NCBI GenBank assembly: GCA_009784115.1 | Contig: WRCH01000005.1 | Coordinates: 1-53,324, forward strand | Length of the DNA stretch: 53,324 bases | Source of the DNA: Chitinispirillia bacterium | GTDB lineage: Bacteria > Fibrobacterota > Chitinivibrionia > Chitinivibrionales > Chitinispirillaceae | Direction of reading: 5' to 3' | Part shown: in pieces, positions 44,654-52,769 of the stretch | Numbering within the stretch: position 1 is the first letter of the stretch | Layout: every line of letters begins with the position of its first letter | Program-made: the position numbers and the translations under genes | The notes under the pieces: generated by a model | Database searches by the model: none | Told to the model about the DNA's origin: nothing | What the model saw: only the letters and a program-made list of their open reading frames with translations

Positions 44654-45712
44654 TTATTTCATTATCTGATTTATAACCTCAAGAACTTTATCTGTTGCTT
44701 TACCTGATTGCGCGCTGATCATTGCGCTATAGTATCTCTCTTTTTCATCATATAAAAGTTTTATATTCTCAACCAAACTTGCGTTTGTAACATCATCCTG
44801 CAAAAGAACCCGGCTGTATCCGAGCTTTTGGAAAGATTGCGCGTTAAGAATTTGATCACCACGGCTTGCCGCTGACCCTAAAGGAATAAGAAGATTCGGC
44901 TTTTTAAGCGCGAGAAATTCAAATAGCGCGGTTGCTCCCGATCTTGATACGATAATATCCGCCATTGCGATAATATCGGGAAGCTCTTCGTTTATATATT
45001 CAAACTGACAATACCCCTTTTTACCTCCCGGCGCTTTGCCCCCTTTGCCGCAGAGATGGCATACATTGAAATCTTTAAGAAGAGTATCAAGCGAACCGCG
45101 CACGGCAGCGTTTACCGCCTGTGAACCAAGACTTCCGCCCATCACTAAAATTACGGGTTTATCATCCTCAAACCCGCAAAACTCTCTTCCGTACTGAGCG
45201 TTGCCGTCAAACAGCTCCTCTCTTACTGGAAGACCGGTCAGCTCCCGTTTTGCGGATGGCAGATAATTTGCCGTTTCGGGGAAGCTGAAACAGATCCTCT
45301 TTGCAAATGGCATAGACAATTTATTTGCAAGCCCCGGCGTCATATCCGATTCGTGGATTATGACAGGTATTCTGAAAAGCCATGCCGCCCATACTACAGG
45401 GCAGGAGACAAATCCGCCTTTGCTAAAGACAACTGACGGTCTTATCTTCAACATTAAAATGAGCGCCTGTAAAAAACCTGCCCCTATTTTAAACAGATCT
45501 GTAAAATTTTTAAGATCAAAATAACGCCTTAATTTCCCGGCGCTTACGCAGTGATAGGGGATAGCTGTTTTCTTAATCAGCTCCCGCTCCATCCCTTTAC
45601 CGGTACCGATATAGTGAATTTCGAGACCCATATTTTTGAGTTTGGGGAGAAGGGCGATATTTGGCGTTACGTGTCCCGCGGTACCGCCGCCTGTCAACAC
45701 AATTTTTTTCAT
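44654..45712 (-). CDS. murG: UDP-GlcNAc:lipid I N-acetylglucosaminyltransferase
   Basis: Adds GlcNAc to lipid I to make lipid II at the inner face of the membrane. It is 352 residues from ATG 45712, normal length. Blocks: KIVLTGGGTAGHVTPNIALL (the GGTxGH donor/acceptor loop), SVVFSKGGFVSCPVVWAAW, IPVIIHESDMTPGLANKL, VILVMGGSLGSQAVN, IIVSRSGATALFEFLAL and GDQILNAQSF. It is placed away from the usual division/cell-wall cluster and is the last gene of a four-gene operon. Its ATG overlaps the stop of the LipM-like gene (ATGA), so translation is coupled. Confidence 0.95.
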   Translation of the reverse strand: MKKIVLTGGGTAGHVTPNIALLPKLKNMGLEIHYIGTGKGMERELIKKTAIPYHCVSAGKLRRYFDLKNFTDLFKIGAGFLQALILMLKIRPSVVFSKGGFVSCPVVWAAWLFRIPVIIHESDMTPGLANKLSMPFAKRICFSFPETANYLPSAKRELTGLPVREELFDGNAQYGREFCGFEDDKPVILVMGGSLGSQAVNAAVRGSLDTLLKDFNVCHLCGKGGKAPGGKKGYCQFEYINEELPDIIAMADIIVSRSGATALFEFLALKKPNLLIPLGSAASRGDQILNAQSFQKLGYSRVLLQDDVTNASLVENIKLLYDEKERYYSAMISAQSGKATDKVLEVINQIMK

Positions 45713-46515
45713 GACTTCCACCGTTTTGTAAAATCTTCTTCAAGAGTCATTTTGCTGATAGCTGTTTTTTCCTGATCATCCCAGCCGCGCATTTCATAGT
45801 TGAACGGCAGTACGGATGAGAATCCGTTCAATAAACAGTGTGCAATTACGGCAAAAGTCGCGCCGGGATTCCATTCATGTATATAGCTGCTTTTATCACA
45901 CAGCAGCTTTGTCTGTTTCTCTTTTTCTTCTCCGCTGATCTTTAGATACAGAGGTAATTTAAAACAGTCGCAGGTAATTGGGATTGAACCGTGCTGAAGC
46001 ACCGCGTTCGCGTTTCTCTTTTGAGCGGAGCCCACAAGTTTTTTCCCGCTTACCATTATCTCGTCTCTGTTCGGAGCGAGAAAGCAGGGCAATTTAACCT
46101 CACGCTTCAGCCCCTTGAGTTCTGCTGATGAATTATGAGCGTCACATTTTATTGATGCTCTCCCAAGTCCGTTTAAAAGACACTCTGTAATCAACCGATA
46201 TGTTTGGGTGATACCGCTTCCCATCTCCGATATACTTTTAGGAAAAATACAGCTGTAGGTGAGATCTCTTTCATGAAGAACAGCCCGCCCGCCCGTAGGC
46301 CGTCTGATCCAGTCAACACCCGCCTGTCTCACCGCCTCAAGATCCAGCTCTTCAGCCGCGTTCTGCATATATCCCAAAGTAATGCTTGGGCGCGTCCACG
46401 AATAAAAACGAACGGTAACGATATTGTCTTTTTCGCATTGGTCAAGCAGATATAAGTCGGCTGCCATGTTGAAATCGGCGGGTTTTAATTCATCAATTAT
46501 AAAGCGCAGCTTCAA
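45709..46515 (-). CDS. Lipoate/octanoyl transferase, LipM-like
   Basis: A 268-residue member of the BPL/LplA/LipB fold. Blocks: NMAADLYLLDQ, RFYSWTRPSITLGYMQ, RRPTGGRAVLHERDLTYSC, VSGKKLVGSAQKRNANAVLQHGSIP. A cysteine at residue 144 (LPCFLAPNRDEIM) sits where Bacillus LipM has its acyl-thioester Cys150, with K159 in the ligand pocket, so octanoyl transfer from ACP is more likely than ATP-dependent lipoate ligation. Start and stop overlap both neighbours in ATGA. No lipoyl synthase or lipoylated subunit gene is in the window, and its pairing with murG is unusual. Confidence 0.8.
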   Translation of the reverse strand: MKLRFIIDELKPADFNMAADLYLLDQCEKDNIVTVRFYSWTRPSITLGYMQNAAEELDLEAVRQAGVDWIRRPTGGRAVLHERDLTYSCIFPKSISEMGSGITQTYRLITECLLNGLGRASIKCDAHNSSAELKGLKREVKLPCFLAPNRDEIMVSGKKLVGSAQKRNANAVLQHGSIPITCDCFKLPLYLKISGEEKEKQTKLLCDKSSYIHEWNPGATFAVIAHCLLNGFSSVLPFNYEMRGWDDQEKTAISKMTLEEDFTKRWKS

Positions 46516-47387
46516 GCTCTAAGTTCCCGTTTTTGAAAAAATTTAACAAGCGGTTTCACATACCCGGTTTTGGTTGATATCCTGATATCATCCACCGCGG
46601 CGCTGTGTAAGAGCTCTTCAAACTGCGACCGCTGTTTCATCCGCTCTTTTCTGTAAATGTCAACGGCTCTTCTATTGCGCGTGTCAAAAAGAATCGTCTC
46701 ACCGGTTTCAGCGTCTTCAAGCTCAATCAACCCTACCCGCGGAAGTACATCTTCACGCGGATCGGTTATTGAAACGGTTATAAGATCATGCCGCTTTGAC
46801 GCGACGCGCAGTGGTTTTTCAAAATTTTTCGACATAAAATCAGAGACTAAAAACACCACGCTTTTTTTAGTCAGAACACGGTTCAAAAATTTAAGAGCGC
46901 AGCCGATATCCGTCCCCTTGTGTTTAGGCTGAAAAAAGAGAAGCTCCCGTATAACGCGCAAAACGTGATTTTTTCCCTTACGCGGCGGGATGTAAACTTC
47001 TATGTCTGAGGTAAAGATAATAAGGCCGACGCGGTCGTTGTTGCGGATCGCCGAAAAAGCGAGCAGCGAGCAAAGCTCCACCGCCATCTCTCCCTTGAAT
47101 TTGTCAATCGAACCGAAATCGCCTGATGACGATGCGTCAACCACAAGCATCACCGTGAGTTCGCGCTCTTCCACATATTTTTTTATATACGGCGATCCCA
47201 TACGCGCCGTCACGTTCCAGTCGATTGAGCGTATGTCATCGCCGTCGGTGTAAGCGCGCACTTCGTCAAACTCCATGCCGCGGCCCTTAAAGGCGCTCTC
47301 GTATCCCCCCGATATTACGGAGTCAACAATGCGCCTTGTACGGATTTCGATTTGACGGACTTTTTGCAATACCTCTTTTGGTATCAT
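46512..47387 (-). CDS. DUF58 protein with von Willebrand A-like domain
   Basis: A 291-residue cytosolic protein of the family encoded next to MoxR ATPases. The DUF58 core GMEFDEVRAYTDGDDIRSID, WNVTARMGSPYIKKYVEER is followed by a VWA-like domain with a metal-site DxSxS motif (VVDASSSGDFG) and later AFSAIRNNDRVGLIIF and FLVSDFMS. It lacks the N-terminal membrane helices of longer relatives. It overlaps moxR and the LipM-like gene by 4 nt each. MoxR/DUF58 pairs are thought to act in metal insertion, protein maturation or envelope stress. The client here is unknown. Confidence 0.9.
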   Translation of the reverse strand: MIPKEVLQKVRQIEIRTRRIVDSVISGGYESAFKGRGMEFDEVRAYTDGDDIRSIDWNVTARMGSPYIKKYVEERELTVMLVVDASSSGDFGSIDKFKGEMAVELCSLLAFSAIRNNDRVGLIIFTSDIEVYIPPRKGKNHVLRVIRELLFFQPKHKGTDIGCALKFLNRVLTKKSVVFLVSDFMSKNFEKPLRVASKRHDLITVSITDPREDVLPRVGLIELEDAETGETILFDTRNRRAVDIYRKERMKQRSQFEELLHSAAVDDIRISTKTGYVKPLVKFFQKRELRA

Positions 47388-48370
47388 GGCACCTCAACAC
47401 TATCAAATATTTTCTGAACAATTTGTTCGGGAGTGATATTTTCTGCCTCCGCTTCGTATGTTACAATTACCCTGTGGCGTAAGATATCCATCCCTACCGA
47501 TTTGATATCTTCGGGCGTAACGTAACCCCTGCCCCGCAGGAACGCGTGGGCGCGGCCTGCGCGTGTCAAAAATAGTGTCGCGCGGGGAGATGCTCCAAAA
47601 GAGATCAAATCTTTTATGTCGGATAAACCGGCGTTCTCAGGCTCTCTTGTCGCAAATACCAAGTTGACAATGTAATCCTCTACCCTTGAGTCCATGTATA
47701 TCTCGTTTACAAGATTGCGGGCTTTGAGCAGCTTGTCTACAGTGATGACTTTGCTGACTTCCGGCACTGTGCCTGCCGACATCCTCGATAGAATCGCCTT
47801 CTCCTCTTCCCGCGATGGATAAACGATTTTTAGTTTCAGCATAAAGCGGTCTACCTGCGCTTCGGGCAGCGGGTATGTTCCCTCCTGCTCTATGGGGTTT
47901 TGAGTGGCTAACACTAAAAACGGTTCGTCAAGAGAGTAGGTCTCATCACCAATTGTAACCGTACGCTCCTGCATCGCTTCCAAGAGGGCGCTTTGCACCT
48001 TGGCCGGAGCGCGGTTAATTTCATCCGCAAGAATAATGTTCGAAAAGAGAGGCCCTTTTTTAGCGACGAACTCACCGCTCTTCTGGTTATAGATCATCGT
48101 ACCGATAATATCGGCGGGAAGCAGGTCGGGGGTGAATTGAATCCGCTTATACTGCGTATCAATCGTTTTGGCGAGCGTAGATATCGCAAGTGTTTTGGCT
48201 AAACCTGGCACTCCCTCTAAAAGAATATGCCCGCGGCATAAAAGACCGATTAAAAGTCTATCGACCATTTTTGACTGGCCTACTATAACTTTACCCATCT
48301 CCGCTTTTAAAAGCGAAACAAAACTGCTCTCCTCTTTTACTCTTTCATTAAGTTCCGAAATATCTGCGCT
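47384..48370 (-). CDS. MoxR-family AAA+ ATPase
   Basis: A 328-residue ATPase with start 48370 chosen because AAAGGAG lies 6 nt upstream. The longer frame to 48403 has no Shine-Dalgarno sequence. Walker A is LLEGVPGLAKTLAIS, Walker B ILADEINRAPAKVQSALLEA with sensor 1 LVLATQNPIEQEGTYPLPEA and an arginine-containing EAQVDRFMLKL. The C-terminal lid domain is SPRATLFLTRAGRAHAFLRG. It acts as a chaperone with the adjacent DUF58 protein. It is first in the operon moxR-DUF58-lipM-like-murG, which uses ATGA overlaps throughout. No BatA/BatB-type VWA genes follow. Confidence 0.93.
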   Translation of the reverse strand, partial: SADISELNERVKEESSFVSLLKAEMGKVIVGQSKMVDRLLIGLLCRGHILLEGVPGLAKTLAISTLAKTIDTQYKRIQFTPDLLPADIIGTMIYNQKSGEFVAKKGPLFSNIILADEINRAPAKVQSALLEAMQERTVTIGDETYSLDEPFLVLATQNPIEQEGTYPLPEAQVDRFMLKLKIVYPSREEEKAILSRMSAGTVPEVSKVITVDKLLKARNLVNEIYMDSRVEDYIVNLVFATREPENAGLSDIKDLISFGASPRATLFLTRAGRAHAFLRGRGYVTPEDIKSVGMDILRHRVIVTYEAEAENITPEQIVQKIFDSVEVP

Positions 48371-48459
48371 CATCAGGCTCTCCTTTGCGCGGGAAAGTTC
48401 CAAATAGATACAAAACCGTTTTACTGTTGCTTATTGTCCGGTATGTAGTTTATATTCAT

Positions 48460-48560
48460 TATACACTGGCGCACGGCACGTGTCTGCACTGTACCGCACG
48501 CAGGGCCGTTTCTGTTGCTTGGCGGCACAGTGTAAACGCGTGCCGTTATTAAATATATTA
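48460..48560 (+). repeat. MITE-like repeat family B, copy 4 (diverged)
   Basis: TATACACTG at the left, then CACTGTACCGCACGCAGGGCC, TTGCTTGGCGGCACAGTGTA and CGTGCCGTTAT. It lies between the divergent moxR operon and STAS genes and is more changed than the other copies. Confidence 0.65.
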
Positions 48561-48576
48561 TAAAATAATTTTTTTT

Positions 48577-48605
48577 TTGTAATTTTCAAAATTTGATTGT
48601 ATAAT
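48577..48605 (+). promoter_or_regulatory. Sigma-70-type promoter of the STAS gene
   Basis: TTGTAA (48577-48582), 17 nt, TATAAT (48600-48605), about 75 nt before ATG 48679. It has the same -35 as the promoters at 5987 and 7559. Confidence 0.65.
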
Positions 48606-48678
48606 CATTAAAAAGGTACACATATATTTTACAGAGCGGTTATACGGAATATATGGCAGTAATTAACAGGAGGAAGTA

Positions 48679-49029
48679 ATGGAATTCACAGTTACAACAA
48701 TCGAAAAATTCAAAGTGATTAAGCCCTCAGGCCGTATTGACTGGGAGAGCGCAAGGCTTCTTGACAAAGAGGTTCAAAAGCTGATTGATGAAGATTTTTG
48801 TCATATCGTGTTTAACTTGGATGAGATAACTTTTATCTGTTCAGGCGGTATTGGAGCGCTTGTCTATAATCTCAATAAAGTTAAAAAGATGGGCGGGGCG
48901 ATTTATATTATCGCAGATAATGAATACATAAACTACATATTTGAAACATTGAAGTTCGATGTGATTTTTGACGGATTTATGTATCGCAAGTTTGAAGAGT
49001 TTTCCGCGTCGGTTCTTGATAAAAATTAG
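48679..49029 (+). CDS. STAS-domain anti-sigma-factor antagonist-like protein
   Basis: A 116-residue single STAS domain with the SpoIIAA-type phosphorylation loop: TFICSGGIGALVYNL, in which S55 aligns with the regulated serine. AGGAGG lies 5 nt upstream of the ATG. Such proteins bind an anti-sigma kinase unless phosphorylated. No kinase or phosphatase gene is next to it, so the partner is elsewhere. The C-terminus (YIFETLKFDVIFDGF) is usual for the fold. A hairpin follows at 49052-49067. A second STAS domain in this window belongs to the STAS-PEGA protein. Confidence 0.88.
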   Translation: MEFTVTTIEKFKVIKPSGRIDWESARLLDKEVQKLIDEDFCHIVFNLDEITFICSGGIGALVYNLNKVKKMGGAIYIIADNEYINYIFETLKFDVIFDGFMYRKFEEFSASVLDKN

Positions 49030-49051
49030 AAATAAAGTCAAAGATTAAAAA

Positions 49052-49067
49052 GGGCCTCTAAAGGCCC
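49052..49067. terminator. Hairpin between convergent STAS and membrane-fusion genes
   Basis: GGGCCT, loop CTAA, AGGCCC. Preceded by AAAA and followed by GTTCTC. It could stop transcripts from both sides, but the T-run is poor. Confidence 0.45.
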
Positions 49068-49096
49068 GTTCTCAAAATAAGTGTTACCGGGTTAAC

Positions 49097-52000
49097 TCAA
49101 AACTTATGAAGAGGATCCTGTATTATTGATTTGACCGCGCGTAATGGAGTAGACGGCCGCCCTTTTTCGGTGTACCTGTCCCACACTTGGCCGATACCGG
49201 TAGTGTCTCTCATTGCAACCGATGAGGCGAGCATTGAGGCGAGGAGCATTTGGTTGCCATAGCTGTGCCGAATAGCGGTCGTGTCCTTTGGCAGAAGATC
49301 GAATGATAAACGCCGCATTTCAGGAATGTCATAATAGCAGAGCGATTTGTAATATGCCATCCATTTTGCCTGCTCTTCTGTGAATTGCCTGTTCGATACC
49401 TTTTTCTCAATGATATCCCAAATCTCTCTCATCTCCTTAGCGGATAAGTACGGAAGCGTACTCTGCAATATTTGCAGGATGGAGTTTTCTATTTGTGAGA
49501 ATGTCACTTCCCCGGGGCGTGCCGAGGCGTATCTGATGGTAAGCAGTGACGCGAGATCGACCGTATCGGTATCGGCGCTTTGCGAAAGCTCGTGCGCAGT
49601 GATCTTGGCCCGCAGAATCGGCGCCAAATTTAGTATGTTAGGCAGTCTCTTGCCGAACGCGAGGCTTTGGCTGCCGGTGTCGGCCGAATTGGCCGGTCTC
49701 CTCTCGTGAACGAGATTTATGTAAACGGTGTCGGCGGATATTATTCTCTGCACGGGGATGACAAAACTTTTCAGCTGGTCAAGCTCACCAATCCGGCTGC
49801 CCTTAAAACGGTACTTGGCCGCGTGGTGATCGACATAAGAGTGAAAATCGCTGTTTGGCCGTACCTTGTAAGAATTTATGAACGAGTCAAAAAATTTCTT
49901 GTCTGTAACACGCAAATGCTTTAAATCTTTGAGTCCGGCAAACCCCTTAGCTCCAAGACTTTTCGCCATAGGCTCAATTTGGAAGATGTCGCGCTTTATG
50001 CTTATATCGGTACCGGGGTCTTTTGCCGCGATAATCAGCAGATCGCTGCTTTGCATGTATATATCGTAAATGGGAAAATACTCTCCCAGCGCCTTGAGTA
50101 TAGACGCGAAAACGGTAATATCTGTTTCATACGCCTGTATCCACTGGACAAGCACTCCGCCATCGTTAATGTGTCTGCGGATATGGCTGAAAAACTCCCT
50201 TGAAAAGAGGTTCGCTACGCCGCTGACCCACGGATTCGACGGTTCTGAGATTATAACGTCATAAGTACGGTTCTGCGCGGCGAAGAATGTCTTGGCGTCT
50301 TCTATGTATATGTTGCAGCGCGGATCGGTAAAATTATTCGCTACCTTAGGGCCGATCTTTTCAGCGAGTGTAACCATAGCCCGCTCAATCTCAATAACGT
50401 CAAGCAGTTCTATTTGCGGATCATAAAGCATATAATGCGACGTCATACCCGAACCCATGCCGATAACGGCGGCAGTTCGTATGTTCTCCCGCACGGCAAG
50501 GGGCAGTATACCGGTCAGCGCCATTGTATACTCATCGGAAGTGAACAGCTCGCCTATTCCTACAGAGGCATCGGGTTTGCCGTTTGTTGTTATGGTGATG
50601 CTTTTCCCGCTCTCAAAGAGTGTGATCGACGCAGTTTTGCCATCAATGTGGTCAATAATTCGTTTCCTCTCCGTTGAGATTCCGCCGTGACGAAATACGC
50701 CGCTGGAGATGAGCGCCGGATCAATATTGGCAAACATAACCGCAGCAACCAAAACAACCAAACAAACAGGCACCGCAACAACCCGCGACAGCACCTTGCG
50801 CGTCTCTCTAAAATGATAAAAAGCGTAAACCCCAACAGCCATATCGAGTGCGGCGCCTATGATGATCAAATACTTTAGTCCTACAGTCTCCATTAACACC
50901 CAAACCGAAAGAACAACGCCGATTATACCGCCGGCGGTGTTGACCGCATAAACCTTACCGATAGTCTGCTCGCCGTATCCGCGCTTGTAAAGCATATGGA
51001 TGACAAGCGGAATAACCATTCCCGCGCAGATTGTTGTAGGCAGCATGATTATCATACAGATAACGTGGCTTACGATATTGAATAATATGTAACCGCCCTC
51101 AGACCGGCCAAGCGAGTTCATAGTAAAAGACATTAGCTTAAACATATTGCCGTAAGTAAATATTGTAGATATGGCGGTTATACCCATTATTAATTGAATA
51201 ATTCCCAAAAACCGCGGCGTGTTTTTAATATCATCAAGTTTATTGCGGATGAAAAAAGCCCCAAGCGCAAGCCCAAGGATAAACGCGCTGAGCATCAGCT
51301 CAAAAGAGTGAGTGGAGCTGCCAAGCACAAGGCTTAACATTCGAATCCACGCTATCTCATAAATAAAATGCGCGGCGGCAGTAAGACCGGCTATAGCGAG
51401 CAGAGGATAGTAGTACTCGCGCCGATCGGCAAGATCGGGCACTGGTATTGGATTCTCAATATTGGCTTCTTGGGCCTCTGTACGGGCAATCGCCCCCGAT
51501 TGTCCGCTTCTAAGAGAGCGCTTATCATACATCCACAAGCACAATATCGCAATCCCCACAAACAGATCAATCATCCCGGCAGCGATGATAGCGCCCTCTA
51601 ATCCCCACTTAACAGCAAGATAAAATCCGCTGACAAGCACCCCTATAGCCGCACCGAATGTATTGACGAAATAGATAAAAGAGGTCTTGTATCCGCTCAG
51701 TCCCGGAAACCGCCGTAAAATTCCGCCGGCCATAAGCGGGAATGTCGCGCCAAGCAGCATAGACTGCGGGAGTATGATAAACGAGGCTGTCGCCCATTTA
51801 TAGATATTTATAAGCGATGAGTTGCCAAGGGACGGAATCACCGTACCAAACGAAACGTCAAGATAGGCGACAAACGCGTCATGGAAATAAAGCGCGAAAA
51901 GTCCAAGCGCAATCTCAACAACCGCGTATCCTAAAAGTAAATTGCGGATCTTCACCGCAAACAGCGAAGTTATCCAGGCGCCAAGCGCCATACCGCCCAT

Positions 52001-52180
52001 GTAGATAACGAGAACAAGAGTCTGCGCGTAAGCCGCATGCCCTAAAAACTGCTTAAGATACTGCGACCAGATAGATTCATAGATTAAACCCGACACGCCG
52101 GAAATAAAGAATAACGCGAAGTACAGGTATGAGATCGGTGATACCGCCGGCTTTTTTGATATTTGGATGTTTTGATTCAT
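49097..52180 (-). CDS. Membrane protein fused to a spermidine-synthase-like domain
   Basis: A 1027-residue protein. The first about 490 residues hold two sets of transmembrane helices, as in MFS-like fused spermidine synthases (YLYFALFFISGVSGLIYESI, GATFPLMAGGILRR; second set LAIAGLTAAAHFIYEIAW, GKVYAVNTAGGIIGVVLSV). Residues of about 515-750 carry the synthase domain with the SAM-fold loop AAVIGMGSGMTSHYML, the acidic IEIERAMV, IYIEDAKTFF and IISEPSNPWVSG. The last 275 residues are not recognised. Whether it makes polyamines is uncertain, since members of this fused type often lack a known substrate. The Shine-Dalgarno sequence at 52180 is weak. Confidence 0.85.
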   Translation of the reverse strand: MNQNIQISKKPAVSPISYLYFALFFISGVSGLIYESIWSQYLKQFLGHAAYAQTLVLVIYMGGMALGAWITSLFAVKIRNLLLGYAVVEIALGLFALYFHDAFVAYLDVSFGTVIPSLGNSSLINIYKWATASFIILPQSMLLGATFPLMAGGILRRFPGLSGYKTSFIYFVNTFGAAIGVLVSGFYLAVKWGLEGAIIAAGMIDLFVGIAILCLWMYDKRSLRSGQSGAIARTEAQEANIENPIPVPDLADRREYYYPLLAIAGLTAAAHFIYEIAWIRMLSLVLGSSTHSFELMLSAFILGLALGAFFIRNKLDDIKNTPRFLGIIQLIMGITAISTIFTYGNMFKLMSFTMNSLGRSEGGYILFNIVSHVICMIIMLPTTICAGMVIPLVIHMLYKRGYGEQTIGKVYAVNTAGGIIGVVLSVWVLMETVGLKYLIIIGAALDMAVGVYAFYHFRETRKVLSRVVAVPVCLVVLVAAVMFANIDPALISSGVFRHGGISTERKRIIDHIDGKTASITLFESGKSITITTNGKPDASVGIGELFTSDEYTMALTGILPLAVRENIRTAAVIGMGSGMTSHYMLYDPQIELLDVIEIERAMVTLAEKIGPKVANNFTDPRCNIYIEDAKTFFAAQNRTYDVIISEPSNPWVSGVANLFSREFFSHIRRHINDGGVLVQWIQAYETDITVFASILKALGEYFPIYDIYMQSSDLLIIAAKDPGTDISIKRDIFQIEPMAKSLGAKGFAGLKDLKHLRVTDKKFFDSFINSYKVRPNSDFHSYVDHHAAKYRFKGSRIGELDQLKSFVIPVQRIISADTVYINLVHERRPANSADTGSQSLAFGKRLPNILNLAPILRAKITAHELSQSADTDTVDLASLLTIRYASARPGEVTFSQIENSILQILQSTLPYLSAKEMREIWDIIEKKVSNRQFTEEQAKWMAYYKSLCYYDIPEMRRLSFDLLPKDTTAIRHSYGNQMLLASMLASSVAMRDTTGIGQVWDRYTEKGRPSTPLRAVKSIIQDPLHKF

Positions 52181-52209
52181 GGGATGAAATATACATCATG
52201 GGGGTATTG

Positions 52210-52317
52210 TATACTGAATAACGGCATAAATCTGCACTGCACCGCACGCAACTGCACGCAGGGCCGGCTCTGTTGCTTAGCAGCACAGTGTAGATTTATA
52301 CCGTGTATCGGTATATA
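52210..52317 (+). repeat. MITE-like repeat family B, copy 5
   Basis: TATACTGAATAACGGCATAA at the left; the middle CACCGCACGCAACTGCACGC; and CACAGTGTAGATTTATACCG then GGTATATA at the right. It is nearly identical to copy 1 in its left half. It sits between two divergent genes, about 30 nt upstream of the fusion gene start and 100 nt before the XRE gene. Confidence 0.85.
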
Positions 52318-52417
52318 ACGAAGCGAAAGCCCTAAGTATGATTCTCTTTATATTCATGCGTTAAGCATATTATATTTAAAAGTAGATTTTAAAAACACAA
52401 AAAAGGAGGAGAGTTAT

Positions 52418-52762
52418 ATGTCTCAAAGTGAACGTATCAAAAAAGTCAGAAAACATTTTGAGATGACGCAAGCTGATTTTGGCCGCAAAATCGGGATAGT
52501 ACAGGGGCATCTTACAGGGATTGAACGCGGCAGGAAATGCGTAACTCAAAAGACGATTAAGGTAATCTGCGCAACTTACGGCGTATCCGAGGAGTGGTTA
52601 GAAACCGGCAAGGGCGAAATGCTTGACAAAAATCCTGAAAAAAAAGCCAACGGCGTGCTCAATGTTTTTAACGCGCTGAGTTCTGAATTTCAAGATTATA
52701 TGCTCATGCAGCTTAAAAGTCTTTTAACTCTGCAAAAAGGAGCAGGCAAACGTCCAAAGTAA
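52418..52762 (+). CDS. XRE-family helix-turn-helix regulator
   Basis: A 114-residue DNA-binding protein. The HTH is at about residues 17-45 (MTQADFGRKIGIVQGHLTGI), followed by ERGRKCVTQKTIKVICATYG and VSEEWLETGKGEML, the pattern seen in many phage and accessory-region regulators. The C-terminal 40 residues are a helical tail that may dimerise. AAAGGAGG lies upstream at about 9 nt. The partial nuclease gene starts 8 nt after its stop. It could control that gene or a nearby mobile element. Confidence 0.88.
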   Translation: MSQSERIKKVRKHFEMTQADFGRKIGIVQGHLTGIERGRKCVTQKTIKVICATYGVSEEWLETGKGEMLDKNPEKKANGVLNVFNALSSEFQDYMLMQLKSLLTLQKGAGKRPK

Positions 52763-52769
52763 ATTAAAA

